A stretch of DNA of 64,000 bases from the NCBI RefSeq assembly GCF_042680565.1, contig NZ_JBHUEJ010000016.1:1-64000 (forward strand), in the 5' to 3' direction. The translations under genes and the position numbers were made by a program. Under the pieces are notes generated by a model, which worked only from the letters and a program-made list of their open reading frames with translations, did not search any database and had not been told where the DNA came from. Positions 34,260-42,901 of the stretch are shown here, piece by piece. The stretch's first letter is position 1, and every line of letters begins with the position of its first letter. Source of the DNA: Ottowia flava (GTDB taxonomy: Bacteria > Pseudomonadota > Gammaproteobacteria > Burkholderiales > Burkholderiaceae_C).

Positions 34260-35690
34260 GTGTCGACATCCGCCCTGCCCACCGAGCTCTGGCGCCTGGG
34301 CGCCACCCAAACCGCCGCTCTGGTGCGCAGCCGCGCCGTCAGCGCGACCGAAGTGGCCCAGGCCGCGCTGGCGCGGCTGGGCGCCGTCAACCCGCGCATC
34401 AACGCTGTGGTCGAGGTGCATCCCGACGAGGTGCTGGCGCAGGCGCAGGCCATCGACGCGGCGCTGGCGCGCGGCGACGCGCTGGGGCCGCTGGCCGGCG
34501 TGCCGGTGACGACCAAGGTCAACGTCGACCAAGCCGGTTACGCCACCACCAACGGCGTGCACGCGCAAAAAGACTGGCTCGCGCACGACGACGCGCCGAT
34601 GGTGCGCGGCCTGCGCGCGGCGGGCGCCGTGCTGCTGGGGCGCACCAACACGCCGGCCTTCAGCTACCGCTGGTTCACCAACAACCAACTGCACGGCCAC
34701 ACGCACAACCCGCGCGTGCGCGGGTTGACGCCGGGCGGCTCGTCCGGCGGCGCGGCCAGCGCGGTGGCGGCCGGCATTGGCGCCATCGCACACGGCTCGG
34801 ACATCGCTGGCTCCATCCGCTACCCGGCCTATGCCTGCGGCGTGCACGGGCTGCGGCCCAGCTTTGGCCGCGTCGGCAACTTCAACGGCACGGCGCCGCG
34901 GGATCGGCCCATCGGCGCGCAGATCATGGCCGTGTCCGGCCCGCTGGCGCGCCAGGTGGCCGATCTGCGCCTGGGCCTGCACGCCATGGCCGCGGCCGAC
35001 GCGCGCGACCCCTGGCAAGTGCCCGCGCCGCTGACCGGCCCCGATGTGCCGCGCCGCGCCGCCGTCTGCCTGCGCCCCGACGGCATGGCCACCGCGCAGG
35101 AGATCTGCGCCGCGCTGCTGGACGCCGCCGCGCGCCTGCGCGACGCCGGCTGGGTGGTCGACGAAGTAGATGCGCTGCCGCCGCTGCAGCCGGCCGTGGC
35201 GCTGCAGGTCACGCTGTGGATGGGCGACGGCTACGCTGCGCAGGTGCGGGCCGCCGAGACCGAAGGCGACCCCGGCGCCATCGCCGCGCTGGCCGGCAAG
35301 GCCGAACTGGCGCGCAGCGTCGGCCTGCCGGAGTATTCCAACGCGCTGGTGCAACGCGCCACCCTGGCGCGCGCCTGGCAGCGCTACCTGGCCGAGGACT
35401 ACAGCGCCGTGCTGCTGCCCAACAGCGCGGAGCTGCCGTTTGCAGACCAGCTGGATCTGAAAGACGCCGCCAGCTACCAGCGCGTGTGGGCGGCGCAATT
35501 GCCGCAAATCGCGCTGGCCGTCACCGGCCTGCCCGCGCTGGCGCTGACCACCGGCCTGCTGCCGAACGGCACACCGGTCGGCGTGCAAATCGTGGCCGGC
35601 AAGTTCCGCGACGACGTCTGCCTGGCCGTGGCCGAAGCGATTGAAGCGCGCGGCCCGGCCATCCCGGTGGCCGAGCCGGCGGCGGCCTGA
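34260..35690 (+). CDS. Amidase-signature-family hydrolase
   Basis: A 476-residue cytoplasmic amidase starting at GTG 34260, which has AGGAG ahead. The Ser-cisSer-Lys triad is visible: Lys in VPVTTKVNVDQ, cis-Ser in TPGGSSGGAASAVA and nucleophile Ser in GSDIAGSIRYPAYACG. Substrates in the family range from amides to Glu-tRNA(Gln). GatA itself is excluded because the partner genes are absent and the motif context differs. The acyl-CoA dehydrogenase gene follows 28 bases later. Confidence 0.88.
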   Translation: MSTSALPTELWRLGATQTAALVRSRAVSATEVAQAALARLGAVNPRINAVVEVHPDEVLAQAQAIDAALARGDALGPLAGVPVTTKVNVDQAGYATTNGVHAQKDWLAHDDAPMVRGLRAAGAVLLGRTNTPAFSYRWFTNNQLHGHTHNPRVRGLTPGGSSGGAASAVAAGIGAIAHGSDIAGSIRYPAYACGVHGLRPSFGRVGNFNGTAPRDRPIGAQIMAVSGPLARQVADLRLGLHAMAAADARDPWQVPAPLTGPDVPRRAAVCLRPDGMATAQEICAALLDAAARLRDAGWVVDEVDALPPLQPAVALQVTLWMGDGYAAQVRAAETEGDPGAIAALAGKAELARSVGLPEYSNALVQRATLARAWQRYLAEDYSAVLLPNSAELPFADQLDLKDAASYQRVWAAQLPQIALAVTGLPALALTTGLLPNGTPVGVQIVAGKFRDDVCLAVAEAIEARGPAIPVAEPAAA

Positions 35691-35718
35691 AACCCTACTT
35701 CCTCGTCACGATCACACC

Positions 35719-36879
35719 ATGACCCCACTGCCCCGCACCCTTTTCAGCCCCGAGCACGACGCCTTCCGCGACCAGGTGCGTCGCTTCGTCGACAAACACA
35801 TCACGCCGCAGCACGCCGAATGGGAGGCCGCGCACGGCGTGCCGCGCGAAGTCTGGCGCCAAGCGGGCGAGGCCGGCCTGCTGTGCTGCTGGCTGCCTGA
35901 AGAAGAAGGCGGTTTGGGCGCGGACCGGCTGTTTGACTTCATCGTCAGCGAAGAGCTGGGCCGCGCCGGCGCCACCGGGCCGGGCTTTCCGCTGCATTCG
36001 CTGATCGTCGCGCCCTACCTGTCGCACCACGCCACGCCCCAGCTCAAGGCCCAGGTGCTGCCCGGCATGACCCGTGGCGAGCTGATCGGCGCCATCGCCA
36101 TGACCGAGCCCGGCACCGGCAGCGACTTGGCGGGCGTGCGCACGCGGGCTGAGCGCGCGGCGGATGGCGGTTACGTCATCAACGGCCAGAAGACCTTCAT
36201 CACCAACGGCCACAACGCCGACGTGATCATCGTGGTGTGCAAGACCGACGCCGACAAGGGCGCACACGGCGTGTCGCTGCTGGTGGTCACGGCCGACATG
36301 CCGGGCTTTTCGCGCGGGCGCAACCTGCACAAGATCGGCCAGCACGCGCAGGACACGGCCGAGCTGTTTTTTGACAACGTGCACGTGCCTGCCCACCACC
36401 TGCTGGGCGAAGAGAACAAAGGCTTCAAGTACCTTATGCAGGAGCTGGCGCAGGAGCGCCTGTTGATCAGCGTGCAGTGCCAGGCGCGCGCCGAAGCCGC
36501 GCTGGCCTGGACCATCGACTACGTCAAAGAGCGCAAGGCCTTCCGCCAGCGCATCGCCGACTTCCAAAACACGCGCTTCGTGCTGGCCAAGCTGGCGGCC
36601 GACGTGCAGGCCGGCCGCGCGTACTGCGACCGGCTGATGGAGCTGCACCAGGCCGGCCAGCTGGACGCGCCCGGCGCTTCGGCCGGCAAGCTGTGGCACA
36701 GCGAACTGCTGGCGCGCGTGACGGACGAATGCCTGCAGCTGTTTGGCGGCTATGGCTACATGCAGGAATACCCGATCGCCCGCGCGTTTGCCGATGCGCG
36801 CATCGAGCGCATTTATGGGGGCACGTCGGAGATCATGAAAGAAATCGTCGCCCGAAGCTTGCTGGATACACCCCCCTGA
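35719..36879 (+). CDS. Acyl-CoA dehydrogenase
   Basis: A 386-residue FAD enzyme from ATG 35719. The motifs are in order: IAMTEPGTGSDLAG (FAD contact), NGQKTFITNGHNAD, RKAFRQRIADFQNTR and QLFGGYGYMQEYPIARAFADARIERIYGGTSEIMKEIVARSL. The catalytic Glu is that of the IYGGTSEIMKE region. It resembles general or long-chain acyl-CoA dehydrogenases and is not the clear isovaleryl-CoA dehydrogenase (liuA) expected for this pathway. The last residues (DTPP) and the stop lie inside copy B of the structured element, so this element shapes the 3' end of the gene. Confidence 0.88.
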   Translation: MTPLPRTLFSPEHDAFRDQVRRFVDKHITPQHAEWEAAHGVPREVWRQAGEAGLLCCWLPEEEGGLGADRLFDFIVSEELGRAGATGPGFPLHSLIVAPYLSHHATPQLKAQVLPGMTRGELIGAIAMTEPGTGSDLAGVRTRAERAADGGYVINGQKTFITNGHNADVIIVVCKTDADKGAHGVSLLVVTADMPGFSRGRNLHKIGQHAQDTAELFFDNVHVPAHHLLGEENKGFKYLMQELAQERLLISVQCQARAEAALAWTIDYVKERKAFRQRIADFQNTRFVLAKLAADVQAGRAYCDRLMELHQAGQLDAPGASAGKLWHSELLARVTDECLQLFGGYGYMQEYPIARAFADARIERIYGGTSEIMKEIVARSLLDTPP

Positions 36880-37045
36880 GCGGGGTATTCGGTACACCCC
36901 CTGAGCGGCTGCGCCGCTTCCCCCCGCTCTCTCCGCGCTGCGCGCTTCGGGCAGGGGGACAACGCCGGTCGCCGCCGCAGGTGCGGCGACGGCGTTGGCT
37001 GGGGCGGCCTGCTCCGCGGCCATTGGAGCGGTGGGGGGCGATGCG
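36867..37045 (+). repeat. Structured dispersed element, copy B
   Basis: It starts in the last codons of the acyl-CoA dehydrogenase gene. The opening ACACCCCCCTGAGCGG is partly duplicated at about 36894. C- and G-runs follow, then the hairpin 36961-36996 with arms AACGCCGGTCGCCGC and GCGGCGACGGCGTT and loop CGCAGGT. The tail has GGCCTGCTCCGCGGCCATT and GGTGGGGGGCG. The hairpin arms differ from copy A in a base-pair-preserving manner. Confidence 0.75.
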
Positions 37046-37203
37046 GGGCTGGGCACCAGCGACCGGGCACTTGGGATACGTTGACAGCGGCGCCTTTGCA
37101 TCCGCACTTGAAGTCCTGCAAGACTCGTGTGGATGCGGGCTGATCTCTGACTCATTGAGAATCGTGTTCTCGCTTGCAGATCGATAGCCTCTTTGTGACC
37201 CCC
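36880..37203. other. Intergenic region holding structured element copy B
   Basis: This is 324 bases between the acyl-CoA dehydrogenase and hotdog genes. Most of it is the structured repeat described separately. The last 100 bases are ordinary, without a recognised promoter, and lead to the hotdog gene. Confidence 0.65.
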
Positions 37204-37665
37204 ATGAACTTCGCCAACCCCGACCAGGCCTTGATCCACCGCTTCATCGACGGTGGCAGCCGGCCGATGCCGTTTGACGCGAACCCGATGGCGCGGGCGC
37301 TGGGGGCGGAGTTGCGTGGCGCCGACCTGACGGCGGGGACGGTCGAGCTGGCGTTTGCACCTCAGCCCTTGTTCATCCAGGGCACGGGCGTGCTGCAAGG
37401 GGGCGCGGTCACCGCCATGCTGGACTTTGCGATGGCCTTTGCCACGTTGGCGCAGCTGCCGGTGGGCGCGTCCTGCGCCACGGTCAACCTGAACACCGCC
37501 TTCTTGCGGCCGGCCCCGCAAGGCCGCTACATCGCGGTGGGTGAGGTGGAGCGGCGCGGCAAGCAGATCGCTTTCACGCACGCGCGGCTGCTGCGCGAGG
37601 CCGACCGGCAAGTGGTCGCCACGGCCACATCGACGCTGGCGGTGGTGCCCGCGCCCGCGGCCTGA
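37204..37665 (+). CDS. PaaI-like hotdog thioesterase
   Basis: A 153-residue cytoplasmic acyl-CoA thioesterase. ATG 37204 opens MNFANPDQALIHRF. The hotdog core is FIQGTGVLQGGAVTAMLDFAMAFAT, with the Gly-Gly before the central helix, and ASCATVNLNTAFLRPAPQG. PaaI/YbgC-type members clear dead-end CoA esters, and its place beside an acyl-CoA dehydrogenase fits. It is convergent with the Pat-like gene, and a dispersed repeat lies between the stops. Confidence 0.82.
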   Translation: MNFANPDQALIHRFIDGGSRPMPFDANPMARALGAELRGADLTAGTVELAFAPQPLFIQGTGVLQGGAVTAMLDFAMAFATLAQLPVGASCATVNLNTAFLRPAPQGRYIAVGEVERRGKQIAFTHARLLREADRQVVATATSTLAVVPAPAA

Positions 37666-37695
37666 CGGCGGTGGTGCGGCACCACCCGGATTCGA

Positions 37696-37755
37696 TTCTA
37701 TTTGGCCGCCAGCGCTACAGCCAATTGCGCGAGCAGCTACTTATTTGATAGCAAA
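37696..37755 (-). repeat. Dispersed repeat, copy 12
   Basis: In the minus orientation it reads TTTGCTATCAAATAAGTAGC, TGCTCGCGCAATTGGCTG, then TAGCGCTGGCGGCCAAAT. It lies between two convergent stop codons. Confidence 0.78.
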
Positions 37756-37762
37756 AAGTGAC

Positions 37763-40453
37763 TCACAGCGCGTGCGTCACCAACCGGAAGTCGGGGTCGT
37801 CCGGGTAGGCCTTGACCTCAAACCCCAGGCTGCGCATCAGCTTGAGCATGCCGTTGTTGTGGGTCAGCACCAGGCCAATGATTTCCTGCAGGCCTTTCTC
37901 GCGCGCGACGTCCATGATGCTGAGCATCAGACGCGTGCCCAGGCCCTGGCCAGCGTAGGCGTCGTCGACCACGAGCGAGAACTCGCAGCTGGTCTGGTCG
38001 GGGTTGGTGATGTAGCGCGACACGCCGATGATGCGGCGCTTCTTCACCTTCTGACCATCTTCGCCCACCTCCTCGGTGTCGGCCACCGCGCACAGCGCCA
38101 TTTCGCGGTCGTAGTCGATCAGGGTGAAGCGCGACAGCATGGTGGGCGGCAGCTCGGCCATGCTGGAGACAAAGCGGAAGTAGCGGCTTTCGGGCGACAG
38201 GCGCTTGGTCATTTCCTGCAGCATCTGCGCGTCGTCCGGGTGGATCGGGCGCAGCACGTATTCACCGCCGCCACGCATCGGCCAGACCTGCTCGAAGCGC
38301 GCCGGGTACGGCAGGATGGCCAGGTGGCCGTAGCGCCCCGCGCGGCCGGGCGCGGTCTGCGCCGCCGCACCGATGACGATGCGCGCGTCGACCGACACGG
38401 CGCCGTGCTCATCGACGATGATGGGGTTGATGTCCATCTCGCGCAGTTGCGGCAGCTCGCACACCATTTCGGACACGCGCAGCAGCACCTGCTCCAGCGC
38501 GGCCAAATCCACCGCGGGCGCGCCTCGCCAGGCTTTCAGGGTGTCGTGCACGCGCGAGCGCTCGATCAGCCGCCGCGCCAGGAACTGGTTGAGCGGCGGC
38601 AGTTCCATGGCATGGTCGTCCATCAGCTCGATCATGGTGCCGCCGGCGCCGAAGGCGATCACCGGGCCGAACGGGTCGTCCGTGACCACGCCGATGTACA
38701 GCTCGCGCCCCTGCTTCTTGCGCGCCATGGCCTGCACGGTCACGCCGTTGATGCGCGCATCCGGCTCCCTGGCGCGCACCGCCTCCATCATGTCCTGGTA
38801 GATGTCGCGCACGGCGGTGGCGTTCATCACGTTAAGCGCCACGCCGCCGACATCGCTCTTGTGCGGGATGTCGGGCGAATCGATCTTCAGCGCGACGGGA
38901 AAGCCGATTTGCGACGCGATCATCATGGCTTCGGTCGGGTTGCGCGCCAGCAGCGTCTGCGTGACCGGGATATGGAAGGCCGCCAGCAGCGCCTTGGACT
39001 CCATCTCTGTCAGCACCTGGCGGCGTTCGGCCAGCGCGCTTTCGATCAGCAGGCGCGCCCCATCCACATCGGGCGCCGCCAGGTTCGACAGCGGCGGCGG
39101 CGTCTGCTGCAGCATCTGCTGGTTCTGGTAGAAGCTCGCGATGTTGCCGAAGGCGCCGACCGCGGCTTCGGGCGTGCGAAAGCTCGGAATCTGCGCGTCG
39201 CTCAGCGCGCGGCGCGCGGGGCCGACGCTGGCGTCGCCCAGCCAGCAGGCGACCAGCGGCTTGCTCATGCGCGGGCGCATCTGCACCAGCTCCTGCGCCA
39301 CCGCCATCGCGTCACCGCCGAACTTGGGCGAATACAGCGCCAGCACGCCATCGATGCCGCGGTCCTTGTAGGCGGCTTCGAGGGCGGCGCGGTACTGCGC
39401 GGGCGTGGCCTCCTCGGTCAGGTCGATCAGGTCGGACAGCGACGCCCCAGGCGCCAGTTGCGGCAGCAGCGCACCGCGCGTTTCCTCGGACAGCACGCCC
39501 AGCTTCAGGTTCAGCTCGCTCACCCAGTCTGCCGCCAGCACGCCGGGGCCGCCGCCATTGGTGATGACCGCCAGGCGCGGGCCCACCGGGCGGTAGCGCG
39601 AGGCCAGGCATTTGGCCGCGGAGAACAGCTCGACAAAGGAGCGCACCCGCACCGCGCCCGCGCGGCGCAGCACGGCGTCGAACACGTCGTCGCTGCCCAC
39701 GATGGCGCCGGAATGGGTCTGCGCCGCCGCGTTGCCGGCCTGCTTGCGACCGGCCTTGAGCACCACCACCGGCTTCGCGTTGGCCGCGGCGCGCAGCGCA
39801 CTGGTGAAGCGCCGCGCGTTGGTGATGCCTTCCATGTAGACCACGATGCCGTGCGTGTGTCGATCAGAAGCCAGGTAATCCAGCGTGGCCGCCAGGTTGA
39901 CCTGGGTGTGTGCCCCCAGCGCCACCACGGTGGAAAAGCCCACCCGGTTCTGCTTGGCCCAGTCGAGAATCGCGGCCGTCAGCGCGCCCGATTGCGACAC
40001 CAGCGCCAGTTGGCCCTGCGCGGCCAGTTCGCCCACCGTGCTGGCGTTGAGCTGCAGTTGCGGCCGCTGAAAACCCGGACTGTTGGGGCCCAGCAGCCAG
40101 AAGCCGTGGCGGCGCGCCACGCGGTGCATGTCCTGTGCCTTCTGCGCGGACACGCCTGCGGACAGCACCAGCGCCGCGCCCACCTTGATGCGGCCTGCGA
40201 GCTCCAGCGCGGGCAGGATCTCGTCGTCCGGCAGCGCGATGATGGCCAGATCGGCCTTGGCCTGCGCCAGATCGGCCAGCGTACCGCTGGTGTGCACGTC
40301 CAGCGGCGTGATATGGCCTTTGAACGGCTGCTCGGCCAGATACCCCAGCAGCGCGCGCGCCTGCGGCGTCTGCTGGTCGGGAGCGTCCTGCGCGCCGGTG
40401 AACAGCGCGATCGACTGGGGTTCGAACAAGGGGGTGAGAAAGTGCTGGTCCAT
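37763..40453 (-). CDS. Pat/PatZ-like protein lysine acetyltransferase (NDP-forming acyl-CoA synthetase plus GNAT)
   Basis: An 896-residue protein, close to the 880-890 of Salmonella Pat. ATG 40453 opens MDQHFLTPLFEPQSIALFTG. CoA-binding and succinyl-CoA-synthetase-like domains fill roughly residues 1-470 (WLLGPNSPGF, ALVSQSGALTAAILDWA, VITNGGGPGVLAADW). An ATP-grasp domain follows (FPVALKIDSPDIPHKSDVGGVALN). The GNAT domain is at about 735-896 (YVLRPIHPDDAQMLQEM, VDDAYAGQGLGTRLM). In Pat the synthetase part is catalytically inactive and senses acetyl-CoA. The GNAT part acetylates AMP-forming acyl-CoA synthetases. A candidate target is encoded at 31152-32858, which is inference. Confidence 0.88.
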   Translation of the reverse strand: MDQHFLTPLFEPQSIALFTGAQDAPDQQTPQARALLGYLAEQPFKGHITPLDVHTSGTLADLAQAKADLAIIALPDDEILPALELAGRIKVGAALVLSAGVSAQKAQDMHRVARRHGFWLLGPNSPGFQRPQLQLNASTVGELAAQGQLALVSQSGALTAAILDWAKQNRVGFSTVVALGAHTQVNLAATLDYLASDRHTHGIVVYMEGITNARRFTSALRAAANAKPVVVLKAGRKQAGNAAAQTHSGAIVGSDDVFDAVLRRAGAVRVRSFVELFSAAKCLASRYRPVGPRLAVITNGGGPGVLAADWVSELNLKLGVLSEETRGALLPQLAPGASLSDLIDLTEEATPAQYRAALEAAYKDRGIDGVLALYSPKFGGDAMAVAQELVQMRPRMSKPLVACWLGDASVGPARRALSDAQIPSFRTPEAAVGAFGNIASFYQNQQMLQQTPPPLSNLAAPDVDGARLLIESALAERRQVLTEMESKALLAAFHIPVTQTLLARNPTEAMMIASQIGFPVALKIDSPDIPHKSDVGGVALNVMNATAVRDIYQDMMEAVRAREPDARINGVTVQAMARKKQGRELYIGVVTDDPFGPVIAFGAGGTMIELMDDHAMELPPLNQFLARRLIERSRVHDTLKAWRGAPAVDLAALEQVLLRVSEMVCELPQLREMDINPIIVDEHGAVSVDARIVIGAAAQTAPGRAGRYGHLAILPYPARFEQVWPMRGGGEYVLRPIHPDDAQMLQEMTKRLSPESRYFRFVSSMAELPPTMLSRFTLIDYDREMALCAVADTEEVGEDGQKVKKRRIIGVSRYITNPDQTSCEFSLVVDDAYAGQGLGTRLMLSIMDVAREKGLQEIIGLVLTHNNGMLKLMRSLGFEVKAYPDDPDFRLVTHAL

Positions 40454-40698
40454 GGTCTTTGAGCGAGGGTGTGCGCCGCGACAGCAGAGGGTGGTGACAG
40501 GCGTCACGCGCCCGGTTGGCGCAGCGCCAGCATCGGGTTGTAGCACGCGCCCGAGGCCGCGGCATGGCAGTGCGGCCCTGCCAGCGCTCCGCGGCCCGCA
40601 CGACGCGCATGACCTCACAGGTAATTGCCGCCAGGCGCACCGCTCAAGACACTGCAAGCACCCGGATACGCGGGCATTCAGCTTGAAAGGACAACCTC

Positions 40699-41064
40699 AT
40701 GGACAAGGCCCAAACCCTGGCAGAACAGTACATCGCCACCTGGAACGCGACCGACCCGGCGCAGCGCCAGCGCCTGCTGCAGCAGGCTTGGACGGCGGAC
40801 GCACGCTACACCGACCCGATGGCCCAGGCGGACACGCCCCAGCAAATCGACGCACTGATCGGCGCCGTGCAGACGCGTTTCGACGGCTTCCGCTTCGCCC
40901 TGACCGGCCAGCCCGACGGCCATGGAGCGCACCTGCGCTTTTCCTGGACCTTGGGGCCGGCGGCGCAACCCGACCTGATCCAGGGCACCGATTTCGCCGA
41001 GATCGAAGACGGCAAGCTCAAGTCCGTCACGGGTTTTCTGGACAAGGTGCCGGTCGGGGCCTGA
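40699..41064 (+). CDS. SnoaL/NTF2-like protein
   Basis: A 121-residue protein from ATG 40699 with AAAGGA upstream. LAEQYIATWNATDPAQRQRLLQQAW followed by YTDPMAQADTP matches SnoaL-like polyketide-cyclase-fold proteins. The pattern continues to GTDFAEIEDGKLKSVTGFLDKVP at the end. No catalytic residues can be assigned with confidence. Proteins of this fold serve as small isomerases, hydrolases or ligand-binding modules. It stands alone between divergent and tandem neighbours. Confidence 0.78.
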   Translation: MDKAQTLAEQYIATWNATDPAQRQRLLQQAWTADARYTDPMAQADTPQQIDALIGAVQTRFDGFRFALTGQPDGHGAHLRFSWTLGPAAQPDLIQGTDFAEIEDGKLKSVTGFLDKVPVGA

Positions 41065-41130
41065 GCCCACGGCAAGTCGCAGGCCGCGCACACGTGGCCT
41101 GGGCAAGGGCTGATCGCTGACAATCTTCGG

Positions 41131-42243
41131 ATGGCCCTTGCTTCCCCCCCATCGACGCCGTCCGCCAGTCTGGTCCAGCCGCTTTTCAACGGCCCGCTCG
41201 ACATCGTGGGCGATTTGCACGGCGAGCTGGGCGCGCTGCAAGCGCTGCTGACGCAGCTGGGCTACGACGCGGAAGGTCAGCACCCGGAGGGCCGGCGCCT
41301 GGTCTTCGTCGGCGACCTGTGCGACCGCGGGCCCGACAGCCCGGCTGTGCTGCGCTGGGTGCAGACACTGATCGCCGCCGGGCGCGCCCAGGCCGTGGCC
41401 GGCAACCACGAAATCAACCTGATGCGCAACGACGCCAAGGACGGCGCGGGCTGGTTCTTCGATTCGCGCATCGAGCGCGACACCCCCAAGTACGCCCCAT
41501 TCGCGCGAGCCACGGCGGCCGAGCGCGAAGCGCTCCAGCGTGTGGCCTTCGACTGGCCGGTCGCGCTGGAACGCCCGGATCTGCGCATCGTGCACGCCGC
41601 CTGGGATCCCGCCGCCATCGCCCAGGCCCGTCAACTGCCGTTGGGCAGTCTGGTCAGCGCCTACGACGCCTGGGAAGAGGAAGCGCGCGAGCTGGCGCGC
41701 ACCGAGCACCTGCGCGAGAGCATGGCCAGCGAGCTGGCCGCCTGGGGCGGCGACCTGGAATCGGACCGCGACGCGCCGCCTTTCCTGCTGGCCCACGCGC
41801 TGAACGAGGCCAACAAGCAGATGCGCAACCCGCTGAAGGTGTTGACGTCCGGCGTCGAGCGCCAGGGCACGGTGCCCTTCTTCGCCGGCGGCAAGTGGCG
41901 CTTTGTCGAGCGCGTGGCCTGGTGGGACGCCTACGCCGACGCCACGCCCGTGGTCGTTGGCCACTACTGGCGGCGTCTGCACCCGATCGACCGCGGCACG
42001 GTGGGCAAGCACGACGAAGACCTGTTCGGGCGCATCCCGCCGCTGGCTTGGCACGGGCAGCGCCACAACGTGTTCTGCGTCGACTATTCGGTGGGTGGGC
42101 GCTGGGTGGCGCGCCGCGACGGTCAGCCGCCCACGCGCGACTTCAAGCTGGCCGCGCTGCGCTGGCCCGAGCGCGAACTGGTCTTCGACGACGGCAGCCG
42201 GGCGATGACCGAGGGTTTTGGCGCCGACGGCCCCGCAGCCTGA
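41131..42243 (+). CDS. PPP-type metallophosphoesterase
   Basis: A 370-residue cytoplasmic enzyme from ATG 41131. The PPP phosphatase metal-site blocks are clear: DIVGDLHGELGAL, VFVGDLCDRGPDS, AVAGNHEINLM and the later GHYWRR. The middle carries an acidic insert (YDAWEEEARELARTEHLRE). Bacterial members act on phosphoproteins or on dinucleoside polyphosphates, so the target is unknown. The CoA-binding protein gene follows after 68 bases on the same strand. Confidence 0.83.
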   Translation: MALASPPSTPSASLVQPLFNGPLDIVGDLHGELGALQALLTQLGYDAEGQHPEGRRLVFVGDLCDRGPDSPAVLRWVQTLIAAGRAQAVAGNHEINLMRNDAKDGAGWFFDSRIERDTPKYAPFARATAAEREALQRVAFDWPVALERPDLRIVHAAWDPAAIAQARQLPLGSLVSAYDAWEEEARELARTEHLRESMASELAAWGGDLESDRDAPPFLLAHALNEANKQMRNPLKVLTSGVERQGTVPFFAGGKWRFVERVAWWDAYADATPVVVGHYWRRLHPIDRGTVGKHDEDLFGRIPPLAWHGQRHNVFCVDYSVGGRWVARRDGQPPTRDFKLAALRWPERELVFDDGSRAMTEGFGADGPAA

Positions 42244-42311
42244 GGCGCTCGCGCCCAACCGCCCCGGTCGCCGGCACCGGCCTGGCCTCAGCGCTGGCCG
42301 ACAATGCGCCC

Positions 42312-42827
42312 ATGCCCCGCACCCCCGACACCATCAGCACCTTGCGCGACGTGCTCACGCGCTGCCGCACCCTGGCCGTGGTCGGCCTGTCGCCGCAATG
42401 GCACCGGCCCAGCCACTTTGCCGCCAAGTACATGCAGGCGCACGGCTACCGCGTCATCCCCATCAACCCGCTGGTCGCGCAGGAAGGCGGCAGCATCCTG
42501 GGTGAGCGCGCCTACGCCAGCGTGCGCGAGGCCGACGCCGCGGTGCGCGCCGAAGGCGGCCGCATCGCCCTGGTCGACTGCTTCCGCAAGAGCGAGGACA
42601 TCCCGCCGCTGGCCGACGACGCCGTCGCCATCGGCGCGCGCTGCCTGTGGCTGCAATTGGGCGTCGAGAACGAAGCCGCCGCCGACGTGGCCGAAGCCGC
42701 CGGCTTGCAGGTGGTGCGCAACCGCTGCGTGAAGATCGAACACGCGCGCCTGTTCGGCGGGCTGGGCTGGGCCGGCGTGAACACGCGCGTGATCTCGGCC
42801 AAGCGGCCCACCGTGCTGCCTTACTGA
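42312..42827 (+). CDS. YccU-like CoA-binding protein
   Basis: A 171-residue Rossmann-fold protein. CRTLAVVGLSPQWHRPSHFAAKYM is the CoA_binding_2 nucleotide loop. GYRVIPINPL, CFRKSEDIPPLADDAVAIGARCLWLQLG and VVRNRCVKIEHARL complete the family. These proteins resemble the N-terminal domain of succinyl-CoA synthetase. Their role in cells is not established. The start at 42312 is the only sensible ATG, and ribosome binding is weak. Confidence 0.83.
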   Translation: MPRTPDTISTLRDVLTRCRTLAVVGLSPQWHRPSHFAAKYMQAHGYRVIPINPLVAQEGGSILGERAYASVREADAAVRAEGGRIALVDCFRKSEDIPPLADDAVAIGARCLWLQLGVENEAAADVAEAAGLQVVRNRCVKIEHARLFGGLGWAGVNTRVISAKRPTVLPY

Positions 42828-42847
42828 GGCCCGCACGCCGCCAACGA

Positions 42848-42897
42848 ATACTCTTTATTTCATAGCTGCCCGCGCAGATGGTTGTGGGGCCAGAGCA
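42848..42897 (+). repeat. Dispersed repeat, copy 13 (leader of metY)
   Basis: It reads TACTCTTTATTTCATAGCTG, CCCGCGCAGATGGTTG, then TGGGGCCAGAGCAAG. It ends 4 bases before the metY ATG, so it occupies the place of the ribosome-binding site. Confidence 0.78.
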
Positions 42898-42901
42898 AGA
42901 A

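Noticed and set aside
37541..40462. Open plus-strand frame of about 970 codons opposite the Pat-like gene
   Set aside because: The composition (Arg/His/Gln/Ala-rich) is typical of the complement of GC-rich coding DNA, and the opposite strand has clear domains.
42828..42901. SAM riboswitch upstream of metY
   Set aside because: The leader is only about 74 bases and is mostly a dispersed repeat copy. No riboswitch-like pairing is seen.
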